NCBI GenBank assembly: GCA_026770615.1
Contig: MU631583.1
Span: 150,032 to 192,585 of the forward strand
Reading direction: 5' to 3'
DNA length: 42,554 bases
Source: Pavlovales sp. CCMP2436
Lineage: Eukaryota; Haptophyta; Pavlovophyceae; Pavlovales
Shown here one piece after another: positions 9,865 to 19,171 of this stretch (positions are counted from its first letter, which is position 1; the number at the start of each line of letters is the position of its first letter). The position numbers were made by a program, and so were the translations under genes. Under the pieces are notes generated by a model. That model made no database searches. It had not been told where the DNA came from and was given only the letters and a program-made list of their open reading frames with translations.

Positions 9865-10786
9865 GCTCCTCGTCTTCTCGACCGGCAATGTCCACGTGCC
9901 AACCTGATTCGAACTGTGCAGTAGTAAACAACCTTTCCCTGTCGTCATTTAAATGAGAGCCAATACAGTACAAAAGAGCGAAAAACTGTTTAAAACACGC
10001 TCCATTTTGCAACCCCCCCCCCTCTTGTCCTTCTGATGGACAAGAAGGGGGTGACTACGTTCAACGATATGCACCGCAGGCTAGGAGAAAAGAACGTAGA
10101 GGGGTACGATCAGCGTTGTTTCACACGTAGTTAGAGAAATGAACGTAGGGCTAGGGTACGTTCTGTGACACATCTGATCGTAAAATCGAGCGTAGCTGGG
10201 GGAATACGTTCGGGTAGTGTGGCCTTATCTCTAGTCAACAGCCGCCACAGACGATGGTACCTGCAAGAAGCAGGTTTAGGCAAGAGTCAGCGTCTCCATC
10301 CTCGTGATCGGTACTTTAAGGCGTGGACCTATCTCCCCAGGTGGATATCCTGCTGCTCCCTGCGGCCGCTACGGCAGGGCTGCGGCGGCCGAGGCGCGGC
10401 CGAGGCGGGGCGTGGGAGCCAGGGCGCACTCACTCAAACCCTTTGGTGTGAGTGCTGGTGCATGAGGGTATGGGTCGATCGCTCGACCTCAGCCTGACGT
10501 CGACCAAGCTAGTGACTGAACAACACCTGTTGAACCATGCTGAGCCGCTAATATATACGTATCCTCATCTCTAGCCCTAGCCCTAGACTAGCTTTGCAAT
10601 CGGCTGTCTCCCGCGTTCGTCAACCTCGCCCATGCCACATACCCCGTCCTTGATGGTGGACATCAAGCGTGAGCCCGCCTTAGGCTAATGCGGCAGCCAC
10701 GCTGGCTGCCGTGCTGGGCTGCTGGCTACTGGTGCTATCTGAGCTCACATGGCATGGGCAGACTCAGGCCTAAAATCGCGGTCGGT

Positions 10787-10869
10787 CTAAATACAGCATT
10801 TTAATTCAGAACCCACGGCTCCCTTCCAGGTGGACGGCCGTGGGTTCTGAATTAAAATGCTGTATTTAG
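10787..10869. repeat. Near-perfect 33-bp-arm hairpin
   Basis: 10787-10819 and 10837-10869 are perfect reverse complements (CTAAATACAGCATTTTAATT... outward) with a 17-base loop. No coding frame is involved. It could be a small fold-back element or a transcript hairpin. Confidence 0.95.
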
Positions 10870-10903
10870 CTTGCAATATTACACATCTACTTTAATGTTT
10901 TAT

Positions 10904-11012
10904 ACACACGCACCTAAATGGACGTGAGCGTTGTGTGGGTGGGGGGGGAAGGGGGGGGGAGCCTCTGGCATTCACTACGAGTTCACCACCAACCTCACTT
11001 CTACCACCACCA
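10904..11012. repeat. Dispersed repeat, second copy at 24019-24120
   Basis: ACACGCACCTAAATGGACGTG, a G-run, then TACGAGTTCACCACCAACCT-like sequence recur at 24019-24120 in the same order with scattered substitutions. It is a non-coding dispersed repeat of unknown class. Confidence 0.75.
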
Positions 11013-11104
11013 TCCCTCCTGCCAGGACTAACGCCTGATGTCGACCAAGTCAGTGAGTGAACAACACCTGTTGAACCATGCTGAGATGCTATATATTTAT
11101 GATA

Positions 11105-11502
11105 GGGATTCAAGCTGGCGTCTGACTGTTTTGAATGTTGTGCTGGTCTGAGCGCTGCGTCGCCCATTGCCTGCTGCGTGCCTTAGTCGGCTGCGCTGGC
11201 TTGGGCGCCACCGCGCGCTTATCGACACGATCGGTACGATCGCGGCACGCGGCCATGCGCAGCTGCTGCTCGCGCGCTTGAGCGCGCTGGCCCCGATCGC
11301 TGCCCAGCGTGGGAACACGACAAACAGCAACCAGCAGATCATCTCCCTAAACGCCCTTGCCCGGGCACACTACAGGAGATCCATCGGCACGCGCGGTGGC
11401 GCCCAAGCCAGCGTAGCCGACTAAGGCACGCAGCAGGCAATGGGCGACGCAGCGCTCAGACCAGCACAACATTCAGAACAGTCAGACGCCAGCTTGAATC
11501 CC
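11105..11502. mobile_element. Fold-back/MITE-like element, ~112-bp terminal inverted repeats
   Basis: Termini GGGATTCAAGCTGGCGTCTG and its reverse complement bound a 398-bp unit. The arms (11105-11216 and 11391-11502) are nearly identical; the spacer is GC-rich. No transposase frame is present; the 85-codon frame inside is a by-product of the palindrome. I could not identify a convincing target-site duplication. Confidence 0.85.
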
Positions 11503-11647
11503 ATTTTTAGTCATGTACTGTACCTAGGGGGGGGGGCGGACCGCTCGATCCGACGACCGCAGGACCGGTAGGGGGGGTACACTCCACCCGCTTGCAGCCG
11601 CAGGCAACCATCTCGAACGTAGTTGGGGTGTATTCAACATTTGCAGC

Positions 11648-12119
11648 GGCTATGGCTTCGGTCACCCCCGGTCAGTCCGCAAGTGGGGGACGACCATCCT
11701 GAGCACTGTGCGCCTCCATAATTGAAGTTAGAGCTCGCTCTAGGCTTGCTGGATTCGTCTCGAAGAGCTCTATTCTATACATTTATCAGAAATTTGTGAA
11801 TTTGAATGCGTGGGGTAGTAAATCAGTAACTAACAAAGTGGTCTTTTGAAAATGGGGGATTGGTGGATACAGTATTTAGCACAACGAAGAAACATATTAA
11901 AATATGAAAAAAATTGAATGCAGTATATAGCATTTAGAATTTTTCGTATGTAATTTTTAGAGGCAATTTAGTTATTGGGCGTCCATTTCTATAAAAATTT
12001 AGATGCGAATCTTATGCAGATACATATATTTAAAAAGTATTGGCCACATTTCGTTGTTGTCTTCGGCGAAGCGCCCAAGATGGTCGTCCTCTGACCGGGG
12101 GTGACCTGAGCCATAGCCC
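11648..12119. repeat. Inverted repeat pair (~45-bp arms)
   Basis: GGCTATGGCT...GTCACCCCCGGTCAG...GACGACCATC at 11648-11698 recurs in reverse complement at 12079-12119. The enclosed 380 bases are A/T-rich and non-coding. Confidence 0.8.
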
Positions 12120-12349
12120 CGATCGCGCGGTAGGGAAGGAACAGTACGTTTAATGTTCCTCTCAAAAGTGCCCACCGAAGGAGGGGTGGGACGGGTAACA
12201 AAATGACGCGCGTATATTTGAGTCTGACACGTGGTTACCGATTTGTTCATATGTAATCGCTCGGCAACCTGCACGGATGAAGTCGTGGACTGCGCCCTAG
12301 TTACATAGATGGAATCGTCGTACCTCGTCGTTGTGCAGCGTGACGCCCT

Positions 12350-12517
12350 ACAGCGTGTCGCGGGCAATAAGAAGGGCGAGTTTTGAGCTTAAGGCTGAGC
12401 TTCCTTGCAATTACATACAAGCAATGCTTAAATTTGCTTAAATTACATACCAACAATGCAAAAAAACGAGGCTCAGCTTCCTAACACTACGGCTTCTTAT
12501 TGCCCGCGACACGCTGT
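12350..12517. repeat. Inverted repeat, 25-bp arms
   Basis: 12350-12374 and 12493-12517 are exact reverse complements (ACAGCGTGTCGCGGGCAATA...), with a second, shorter complementary pair (GGCTGAGCTTCC / GAGGCTCAGCTTCC type) inside. A related TTTCTTATTGCCCGCC occurs at 35229-35244. Confidence 0.85.
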
Positions 12518-12884
12518 ATCCCCAATGTGGCATGCAAGACCGTTGCCATGTATAAATCTTGACTTCGTATTTATGACCATTTATGCCCAGCAACCGCGCG
12601 TTCCCCGGGCAGGTCACTCACCGGACTTGCATAACACGGGCGTGAGTTTGGTTCCGAGCCAAGGGAGTTAGTTCAGTTCCGAGGCCAGAAAAAAACGTCG
12701 ACGCGCTGGCATTATCCATTACAGCAAATACCATAGGGTACTTCCACTACTGACCCAGCAACCGCTCCTGCTTTCGCTTTTGCGTGACTGCGCTGCATTG
12801 CGCCCGAGATGAGAGGACCCAAACTCACCAAACCTTGCTGCAGTGCAATGCTTTTTTAGTTTAAAAGAAACCCACGTCGACGCG

Positions 12885-13628
12885 ATGGCGGCCGCGTTGG
12901 AAGTTCTCAGCGCAAAGCTGCGCGTACTGTGCCCCAAGGTCGCGCCTGACGTCCTGCCGCTCGCCAGCTCGGGCGCAGCCTCGCTCAGCGCCCTCCTTGG
13001 TAGGGACTCCATCGACACCGAGAGCATCGCGCGTCTGCTCGACGAGGCCGTGGCCGCGCAGACCCCGGCCGGAGGGCTCGTGCCGCAGTGGCGCGTCGAC
13101 GCGGAGCGCATGTGCTTTGTGCTCGAGGCGTGCCGGGTCGCGCCGGCCGAGGTGGTCCAGGTCATTAATACACGCCGGGCGATTGCCCAGCTTGCGTCGC
13201 GCGATGCGAACAAGGGCAGCACCGACGAGGCCGCGAGCCTTCTCGCGCGCCTCAACGGCGTCAAGCACGGCAGTGCCGTCGAGACGCGCGTGTGGCTGCA
13301 GGAGTGCTACTCGACTGCCTACGCCATGAAGGTCATCGCCAACAACCTTGGTCAGTGGTCCTACACGGTTGGGCCGGCCAGGACCGGCGCCGGGCAGGAC
13401 CTGCCTAACGCGGAGCGGCTGCGGGGGCTGCTAGCGGAGAAGCCCAAACCGTCCAAAACGCCCGCCCGTGACGAGGGGCGCCCGAGCGGGACGCCGACAG
13501 GGACGCCAAAAGGGACTCCAAAGGGGACGCCAAAGGGGACCCCGAAAGAGACGGGTACCGGCAAGAAACGCGAGCGCTCAGACGCGACGGTGAAAGAGAC
13601 GCCCAAAAGCACCCGGCAGAAGCGATGA
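12885..13628 (+). CDS. Unknown protein with TPKG-repeat basic tail
   Basis: A 247-residue frame ending TGA. Residues 1-165 are Ala/Leu/Glu-rich and look helical (SIARLLDEAVAAQ, VVQVINTRRAIAQLASRD), with a GRDSIDTESIARLL stretch. From ~residue 185 the sequence is Lys/Pro/Thr-rich, with GTPTGTPKGTPKGTPKGTPK at about 201-220 and a basic KKRER...STRQKR end, suggesting nuclear location or nucleic-acid contact and proline-directed phosphorylation (inference). I chose ATG 12885 (GCGATGGCG); an in-frame ATG at 12843 adds 14 residues. I do not recognise the family. It contains no internal stop or frameshift, unlike its neighbours. Confidence 0.65.
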   Translation: MAAALEVLSAKLRVLCPKVAPDVLPLASSGAASLSALLGRDSIDTESIARLLDEAVAAQTPAGGLVPQWRVDAERMCFVLEACRVAPAEVVQVINTRRAIAQLASRDANKGSTDEAASLLARLNGVKHGSAVETRVWLQECYSTAYAMKVIANNLGQWSYTVGPARTGAGQDLPNAERLRGLLAEKPKPSKTPARDEGRPSGTPTGTPKGTPKGTPKGTPKETGTGKKRERSDATVKETPKSTRQKR

Positions 13629-13836
13629 TTTAAGGTAGGTCATCGGCCAACGATCGCGCCGCCCGCCAGCAGCGTTGCGGGATCTCCTGGTTGCAGCTTG
13701 ATGAATCTCGGATCGTGCATATTATATCGGTGCAATCATCAATGTTCGAATGTGAACCATTCACGTGTTATGTTACGGACCTGTTAGTAAAAACTATGGT
13801 GGCTTAAGGATTGGACCTACCATGATAACCAACCCG

Positions 13837-14412
13837 GCCGGTGACTTCACAGCGTTACTGGCAACGCTAAGACTAAGCCCGTAGGCGTAACAGGCGATGG
13901 AAGCTGCTTTTCCTACGCGGCGGTGCTAAGAAGCGCAGGGCTAGCGGTGAACTGGGAGGCAGCCATAACACGACGCACAGCGGCAGTCAATCATGCGCTT
14001 CTTACTCACGCCAGAAGTCCAAGGGGAACTGTTGATGCGTAGATCTGAGGATCACCCAAGTAACCCGATGAGAAGGAACGTTAACCACAACCTGCGCAAT
14101 AATGTGTGGCCAATTGTAGCGCAAGCAAGGTACGGGCAGCCTTACTTTGTGGATGGACAGGCAGCATGGATGCATGACAACATGCTCCACAGCATCGCCA
14201 CGAGCATTGGAATGGACGTGATACTCCTCAAATGCTTGGATAATGGGCAAGTCGCGGAATTTATCGCAGTATACCACGCTGACCTTGCCCCGCCAGTACT
14301 GAGGATCCCTCGATACAGCATTGCTGGATGGCCGGCTGGCCCGATGGGCAGGAAAACACTGTCCGAGCTGATCACGGCATCGCGTAGCGGAGACAGGAAT
14401 GTGTGTGTGTGA
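13837..14412 (+). CDS. OTU-like cysteine protease fragment (frameshifted)
   Basis: The catalytic block VGVTGDGSCFSYAAVL (about 13873-13925, nucleophile Cys in D-G-S-C) is in one frame. The frame must shift near 13990-14000 to continue into MRFLLTPEVQGELL and WMHDNMLHSIATSIGMDVILL. A later FIAVYHADLAP may hold the catalytic His. The copy ends TGA at 14410. Comparison with 5.4-5.9 kb shows the same domain order, so this is a pseudogenised sibling. It starts after a stop near 13835 with no own ATG. Confidence 0.65.
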
Positions 14413-14521
14413 TATCCGGTGATGCAAGCAAGACCCGCTTTGAAGCTACATGTGAAATACCAGTCCAAGTGACATAATAAGCAGGGAATATACTTGGAAA
14501 ATTGCAAGGCAAGAGATGTGG

Positions 14522-14700
14522 GTGGGGGGGGGTTGCGGCGGCGGCGGCGGTGGCGGCAGCGGCGTGGCAGTCTCGGCAGGTAAGGAGGCCGAGGTAGCGG
14601 CGGCGGCGGAGGCAGCGGCAGCGGCGGCGGCGGTGGCAGCGGCGGTAGCGGCGGCGGCGGCGGCAATGGAGGCTGCGGAGGCGACGGCGACGGAGACGGA
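14522..14700. repeat. GGC/GCG trinucleotide-rich tract
   Basis: Imperfect GGC, GCA and GTA triplets run for about 180 bases in the 3' untranslated part of the second OTU element. A comparable, shorter GGC tract lies at 6442-6460 in the first copy. Confidence 0.9.
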
Positions 14701-14729
14701 GTGTAGCTTTAGATGAGAACGTGGGCTCG

Positions 14730-14872
14730 TTCGGCAACTCAAAGGTTTTCTTTTCGTCAGTGGTGGGCCTTCAGCGCTTAGCTAAAAAAGGTACCTGCTG
14801 GCACGGTGGATTCACTCGCGAGAGTGACGTCGATATGAACCGACGGCGTTGAGAGACGCGGGCGGAATAAAT
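14730..14872 (+). repeat. 3' tail shared by OTU retroelement copies (copy 2)
   Basis: Ordered blocks TTCGGCAACTCAA, CAGTGGTGG, GGATTCACT, GTGACGTCGATATGAACCGA and GCGGAATAAA match the tail at 6485-6629. Confidence 0.7.
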
Positions 14873-14938
14873 AATAAGTTAACTATATTCAAAAAACAAA
14901 AACTTTATTAGATTTTAATTTTAACTAAAGTAACATCT

Positions 14939-15281
14939 TGTTGGTGTTAGCCGGTCGCTCCGTCTCTCCTCTAGTCCTTGCAGCGCTAGAGGGTGCCCGT
15001 CGTCTCGACGGGCGGCAGGATCAAATACAGCGAGTTAGAGCTTCACGAGCGATCAGTGCAAAGCGATCAGTGGCGGACGGCAAACTGAGAGACCTCTGAG
15101 TGGCAACACAATCCAAACTGAGCGACCGAAATAGTCACGTTCCCGTATGACACGGGTTGTGGCCAGTAAGTGTATGCGGTGCTGTGTGCTACGGGCAGGC
15201 ATGTAGGCAGTAAGGCTTGGGTATATGCAATAGCCCTGATCAGTAGCTATAAGAGCAAATACAAGAGCCATACCTCCAACA
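14939..15281 (-). repeat. Copia 1 3' LTR
   Basis: 343 bp, bounded by TGTTGG and CCAACA, matching 23463-23802 over its whole length with scattered differences. In the coding orientation this is the 3' LTR. Confidence 0.95.
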
Positions 15282-15601
15282 CCCCCCCGCGTCATCAGTA
15301 CTGGTTGATGTCCAGCATGATGGCGTCGACTTGCCTGCCGAGCATGGCCCACGTCTGGACTGCTCAGCGCGGCTGTGTCTTTACTTGAACCCGCCGGCTG
15401 CGCCGCCGGCTACTCCGCCGGCTGCGCCGCCGACTACTCCACCGGCTGCGCCGCCGGCTACTCCGCCGGCTGTTCCACCGGCTGCTCCGCCGACTGCACC
15501 GCCGGCTGCTCCGCCGACTGCACCATCGGCTGCTCCGCCGACTGCACCGTCGGCTACTCCGCCGACTGCACCGTCGGCTGTTCCGCCGACTGCACTGCCG
15601 G
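15053..15601 (-). other. Open frame after the Copia 1 pol TAG: Gln-rich 4-codon repeat running into the LTR
   Basis: After the TAG at 15602 the pol frame stays free of TAA and TGA to a TGA at 15053, inside the LTR. From 15601 to 15398 it is a tandem array with a 12-base (four-codon) period, Q-P-A-V / Q-S-A-E / Q-P-T-V. The first codon of each unit is CAG in most units and TAG at 15554, 15458, 15434 and 15410. Under the standard code this is untranslated repeat; if UAG is sense it is a C-terminal extension of pol. Confidence 0.7.
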
Positions 15602-17845
15602 CTACCCCGCCGGCTGCACCGCCGGCTGCATGAGGGCGTCAACGTGCCGGCGGAACGTTACCGTGGTCGCCGCCTTGGTCATGATGTCGGCGTGGTTGAG
15701 ATCTGTCTTAATCTTCTCGACCTTGATCACGCCGCTCTCCTGCGCTGCGCGGATGTAATGGTACTCAACATCGATGTGCTTGGTGCGCTTGTGGTGCACC
15801 GGGTTCTCGACCAGCTGGACCGTGCCTTGGTTGTCCTCGTACAGGACCGTCGGGCCGGGCTGCGGGTTGCGGATGAACGAGGCGACCTCGCGCATGTAGT
15901 AGACCTCGCGCGCCGCGTCCGAGGCAGCGATGTACTCGGCCTCGCAAGTGGAAAGCGCGACGATTGACTGCATGCTGCTCTGCCACGACACCGGCGCGCC
16001 GTTGAACATCACGACGTAGCCGCTTGTCGACCTGCGCCCCTCCGTATCTGCGCCCCAGTCGGAGTCGGCATACGCCACGAGGCCGGGGTGCTTGGAGTCC
16101 TCCTTATACTCGAACAAGATGCCGAGGTCCTTGGTGCCCTGGAGGTAGCGGAAGACACGACACGCCGCGACGTGATCGCGCACCCGCGGCTTGCTCATGC
16201 GCCGCGCCAACATGCCGACGGAGTGAGCAAGGTCAGGCCGGCACATCGTCACGCAGAACAGGAGCGTGCCCGTCATCTCCTGGTAGAGCAAGATGTCCTT
16301 GCGGTTGAGCATTGTCTCGTCCGGAGCCGTGATGGGGTCGTCGCGCGACGACTCCGGGTTGCGCTTGACCCGGCACTCCGACATCTCGAAGCGAGCGAGG
16401 ATGCCGGTGATATACTGCGTCAGGTGCATCCTGATGCCCGTCTTGCCGATCTCGAACTGTACGCCCAAGAACTTGTCCAGGCCTTGATGCGTGATCACGT
16501 AGTGCTCCTTGAGCGAGTCGGGGAGCTCCTTGAACGCCAGCGAGTTGGCAGACGCGTTCAGGGCGAGGATGTCGTCGACGAAGACGCCGACGGCGATGAA
16601 GCCCCCACACACCGTGTCCTTGAAGAAGATGCACGGCGCGACCTCGGACTGGATGAACCCACGCTCGAGCAGCCGCGTTCGATTATTCCTGAACCAGGCT
16701 TGTCCCGACTGACGGAGGCCGGGGTGAGCCCGAACTTGCCGAGCTGCGACCTTGAACCCGTCGGACACGGAGAGCTCGGACTCGAAGCCCGGCGGCAGCT
16801 CCGTCAGCACGTTGTCCTCCTCGAGCCGCGAGTTAAGATAGGCGTCCTTAACGTCTCCAACGGAGAGCACGTCGCTGATCGACAGCACGGGGACCTACGG
16901 GTCCGCGCACTTGCGCAAGCGCTCACCGTGAACTCTGGCGCAGACTGCGATCATCAGACGGATCTGCTCGATACGAACGGTTGGCGAGAACGTCTCCTTG
17001 AAGTCGATCCCGGAGCGTTGCATGTTGCCCCATACCACGGTACGAGCCTTGAAGCGCGTCACCTCGTTCTCGTTGCTCGTCTTGAGCGAGTAGACCCAGC
17101 GACAGGGGAGCAGCCTCGTCTTGACCGGCACGACGACCACTTGGAATGTACCCATGTTGTCGTGCATCTTGAGGTGCTCTTCCATGGCGCGCTGCCAGTC
17201 AGCGGCCTGCTCCGAGCGTTGCGCCTGTCGGCAGTTATTGGGGATGATGACTGACCGCACGTCGATGAACGACGTGTTGGCCGGTCGTGCGTGCGCGACG
17301 GCGGCGGCGGCGGCAGCTGGACTGGCGGCGGGCCTGCGTGCGACAACGGCGGCGGCGGGACTGCGGATGGCGACGGCGGCGGGACTGCGGGCGGCGACGG
17401 CGACGGGACTGCGGGTGGCGACAGCGACGGGACTGCGGCTCCGCGACACTCGATTACGCCGCTGCGAGTCATGCTGAAGAGCAAGCGGTATGGCGCCAGC
17501 TGGCCTTAGGATGCCCGACACGGGCTCGACGCCGGACTCGCCACCCGACCCAGAGAAGCCATCGGAGAGGGGCTCCGACGGGTCGATCTTGGGGTCGAAC
17601 TTGGAGTCGAACGGCGTGTGCTCCGACGGGTCGATCTTGGGGTCGATCTTGGAGTCGAACGGCGTGTGCTTGGAGTCGAACGGCGTGTGCCCCCCCTCAA
17701 GGAGCTGTCTCTCATCGACCTGAACATGCCGAGAGAACTCTAGCCGTCCGTCGTCCAACAGCACGATCCACCCTAGCATGTAGCGGTAGGTCTTGTCGAT
17801 CTGGACCCCGTCCTCGCCACGGCCGAGCAACTTGCCGCGCGCCGA
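15602..17845 (-). CDS. Copia 1 reverse transcriptase and RNase H
   Basis: From the 17846 TAG to the TAG at 15602 the frame is continuous except for a TAG at 16895. An Asp/Ser/Pro-rich linker holds repeats of HTPFDSK and IDPKIDPSE (about 17560-17690). RT blocks follow: FKETFSPTVRIEQIR, GDVKDAYLN, QSGQAWF and the active-site FVDDI (about 16570-16580). RNase H shows YADSDWGAD, STSGY, STCEAEYIA and KHIDVEYHYIR. The protein copies element RNA into DNA and degrades the RNA strand. A stretch around the 16895 TAG (RLRKCADP-TAG-VPVLSISDVLS) is extra compared with other copia RTs. Confidence 0.9.
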
Positions 17846-18832
17846 CTACATGGCGAACTTGTCCTTCGGCTTACGCCCCTGCCCGAGTAAGAGGACTCGG
17901 CACGGCGCTCCGAAGATTACGGAGTGCTTGCAGCTCGGCCGGCGGCCAAAGAAGCTCTCGAAGGGTGACACGTAGCGCACAGCGCCGGTCGTCGAGTCGA
18001 CGACGCGCTGCGACGCGAGGCGGTTGCGCGCCGCCACGGCGTGACGAAATGCCCAGCTCCAGTGGCGGTAGCTCAAACCAGACATTGCCAGCCTCGCGCG
18101 CACGTCTGGCTCGAGCGTCTCAAAGCTGCGCTCGGCCACACCGTTGCTGGCTGGAGTGTGCGGGCACGACGTGACGTTGGCCGCAAGCCCGAACTCGAGG
18201 AGCACCTTCTCAAAGGCCTCCGAGTTCATCGGGGTACCTCCATCTGTATGTACATACCGACGGAACCCATCGCCGAGCATGAAGAGGCCGCCGGCGTGTG
18301 CCGGCGCGCCGAGCTCGGAGAGGTAGTGACGCGCGAGTCCTGGAAGCTCGCGCTGCGACTTGGCGAAGTAGACCCTCCGGAAGCGCGAGTATGCGTCCAC
18401 GAACAGGATGGCACACTTGAATCCCGACCGCTCACCGTCGATGTTCTTGACGGGGAGGTCGAACTTGGACGCCGAGTACACGTCGAGATAGGTGATCTCG
18501 CCGGCAGCCTTGGCGTCTGGAAGTGGCAGCTCGTGCGTGAGCCGCCGCATGCGCGCGTCGGACAGCGTGTTGAGGTCCGACGACATCGGAGCTTGGCCCT
18601 CCATGTCGTCGACTGCCACGCGCGTCCGCGCGAGTAGTGGCTTGTCGAGTGTGCCCGATCGGAGGGACCACAGACGCAGCCAGTCCACGGAGGGGCGCAC
18701 ACCTTCGCGACCAGCAACGTCGGTCCCCCCCGGGCCACTTACTTTCCCTGGCCATTGGCTGAGGGGCGCTGCGCCTGGCGGCGCAGGTTGGAGGCAGTGC
18801 CGCGGCTGGTGGTCGCGCGGCGGTGCACCTTG
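17846..18832 (-). CDS. Copia 1 integrase core
   Basis: The integrase core has YLDVYSAS with ILFVDAYSR (first Asp region), VHTDGGTPMNS (second Asp) and HTPASNGVAERSFETL (Glu), the D,D-35-E pattern. The following FFGRRPSCKHSVIFGAPCRV block is the copia post-core motif. The frame ends TAG at 17846 (DKFAM-TAG-SARGKLL) and continues in phase into the RT linker. Upstream, at 18833, the nested element interrupts the protein. Removing the insert and one CCTTG copy joins this frame in phase to the protease frame. Confidence 0.92.
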   Translation of the reverse strand, partial: QGAPPRDHQPRHCLQPAPPGAAPLSQWPGKVSGPGGTDVAGREGVRPSVDWLRLWSLRSGTLDKPLLARTRVAVDDMEGQAPMSSDLNTLSDARMRRLTHELPLPDAKAAGEITYLDVYSASKFDLPVKNIDGERSGFKCAILFVDAYSRFRRVYFAKSQRELPGLARHYLSELGAPAHAGGLFMLGDGFRRYVHTDGGTPMNSEAFEKVLLEFGLAANVTSCPHTPASNGVAERSFETLEPDVRARLAMSGLSYRHWSWAFRHAVAARNRLASQRVVDSTTGAVRYVSPFESFFGRRPSCKHSVIFGAPCRVLLLGQGRKPKDKFAM

Positions 18833-19143
18833 TATCGAGAGGCTAGCGATGTTGAACGCAAGCACGAGCTAAGAGAGGATTGGAGTCCGAGACGCGTGAG
18901 CTTCGAAGGCAGCGAGAGAGAGAGAGAGAGAGAGCTAGAGCGAGAGAGAGAGAGCTAGAGCGAGAGAGAGAGCTAGAGAGAGAGAGAGAGAGCTAGAGAG
19001 CTACATTAAGAAATGGAACGAGCAGGCGTAACCGCCTTTTCTGTGGACCCCTTTATGGAAGGGTGGCAAGTTCCTATAGTTGTCAGGATGGCAATCAGGA
19101 TGTCAGACAGAGCCCAAGTGAGAGGACACTTGGGCTCCCGATA
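18833..19143 (-). repeat. Nested element 3' LTR
   Basis: 311 bp with a GAGAGAGCTA-rich microsatellite in the middle. It matches 20485-20775 closely; the length difference comes from the microsatellite. Confidence 0.92.
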
Positions 19144-19171
19144 CCCTCGCCCAATCTGCACGGGACCACGT

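Larger units (their letters stand above)
10492..11098. repeat. 65-bp direct repeat pair 540 bp apart
   Basis: 10492-10555 and 11032-11098 share TGAACAACACCTGTTGAACC and flanking GTCGACCAAG and ATGCTGAG blocks, each followed by a TATATA-like stretch. The pair encloses the 33-bp hairpin. They may be ends of an element or a segmental duplication. Confidence 0.75.
9865..12884. other. Gene-poor, hairpin-rich interval
   Basis: I find no supported gene here; the frames are short or palindromic artefacts. The interval holds the inverted repeats listed separately, a direct repeat pair (10492-10555 and 11032-11098), and ends resembling the MITE at 28471-29226: ATTTTGCAACCC plus CTTGTCCTTCTG at 10004-10035, and GGGTAACAAAATGACGCGCGTAT at 12193-12215. 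Those two ends face each other and may bound a 2.2-kb relative of the MITE. Confidence 0.6.
13837..14872 (+). mobile_element. Second truncated copy of the OTU retroelement
   Basis: An OTU frame (13837-14412) is followed, after a GGC-repeat stretch, by the same 3' tail as at 6485-6629. Only the OTU and the 3' end survive. The copia element with LTR start at 14939 begins 67 bases beyond the tail. Confidence 0.65.

Noticed and set aside
10565..10585. CCCTAG repeats as telomeric sequence
   Set aside because: Only two or three units occur, and they are interstitial. The similar tract at 2330-2462 is degenerate. Neither is a chromosome end.
11167..11424. 85-codon frame in the fold-back element
   Set aside because: Both ends lie in the inverted arms, so the frame is a by-product of the palindrome.
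16088..17254. 388-codon plus-strand frame
   Set aside because: It is antisense to clear copia RT and RNase H motifs, with no recognisable domain.
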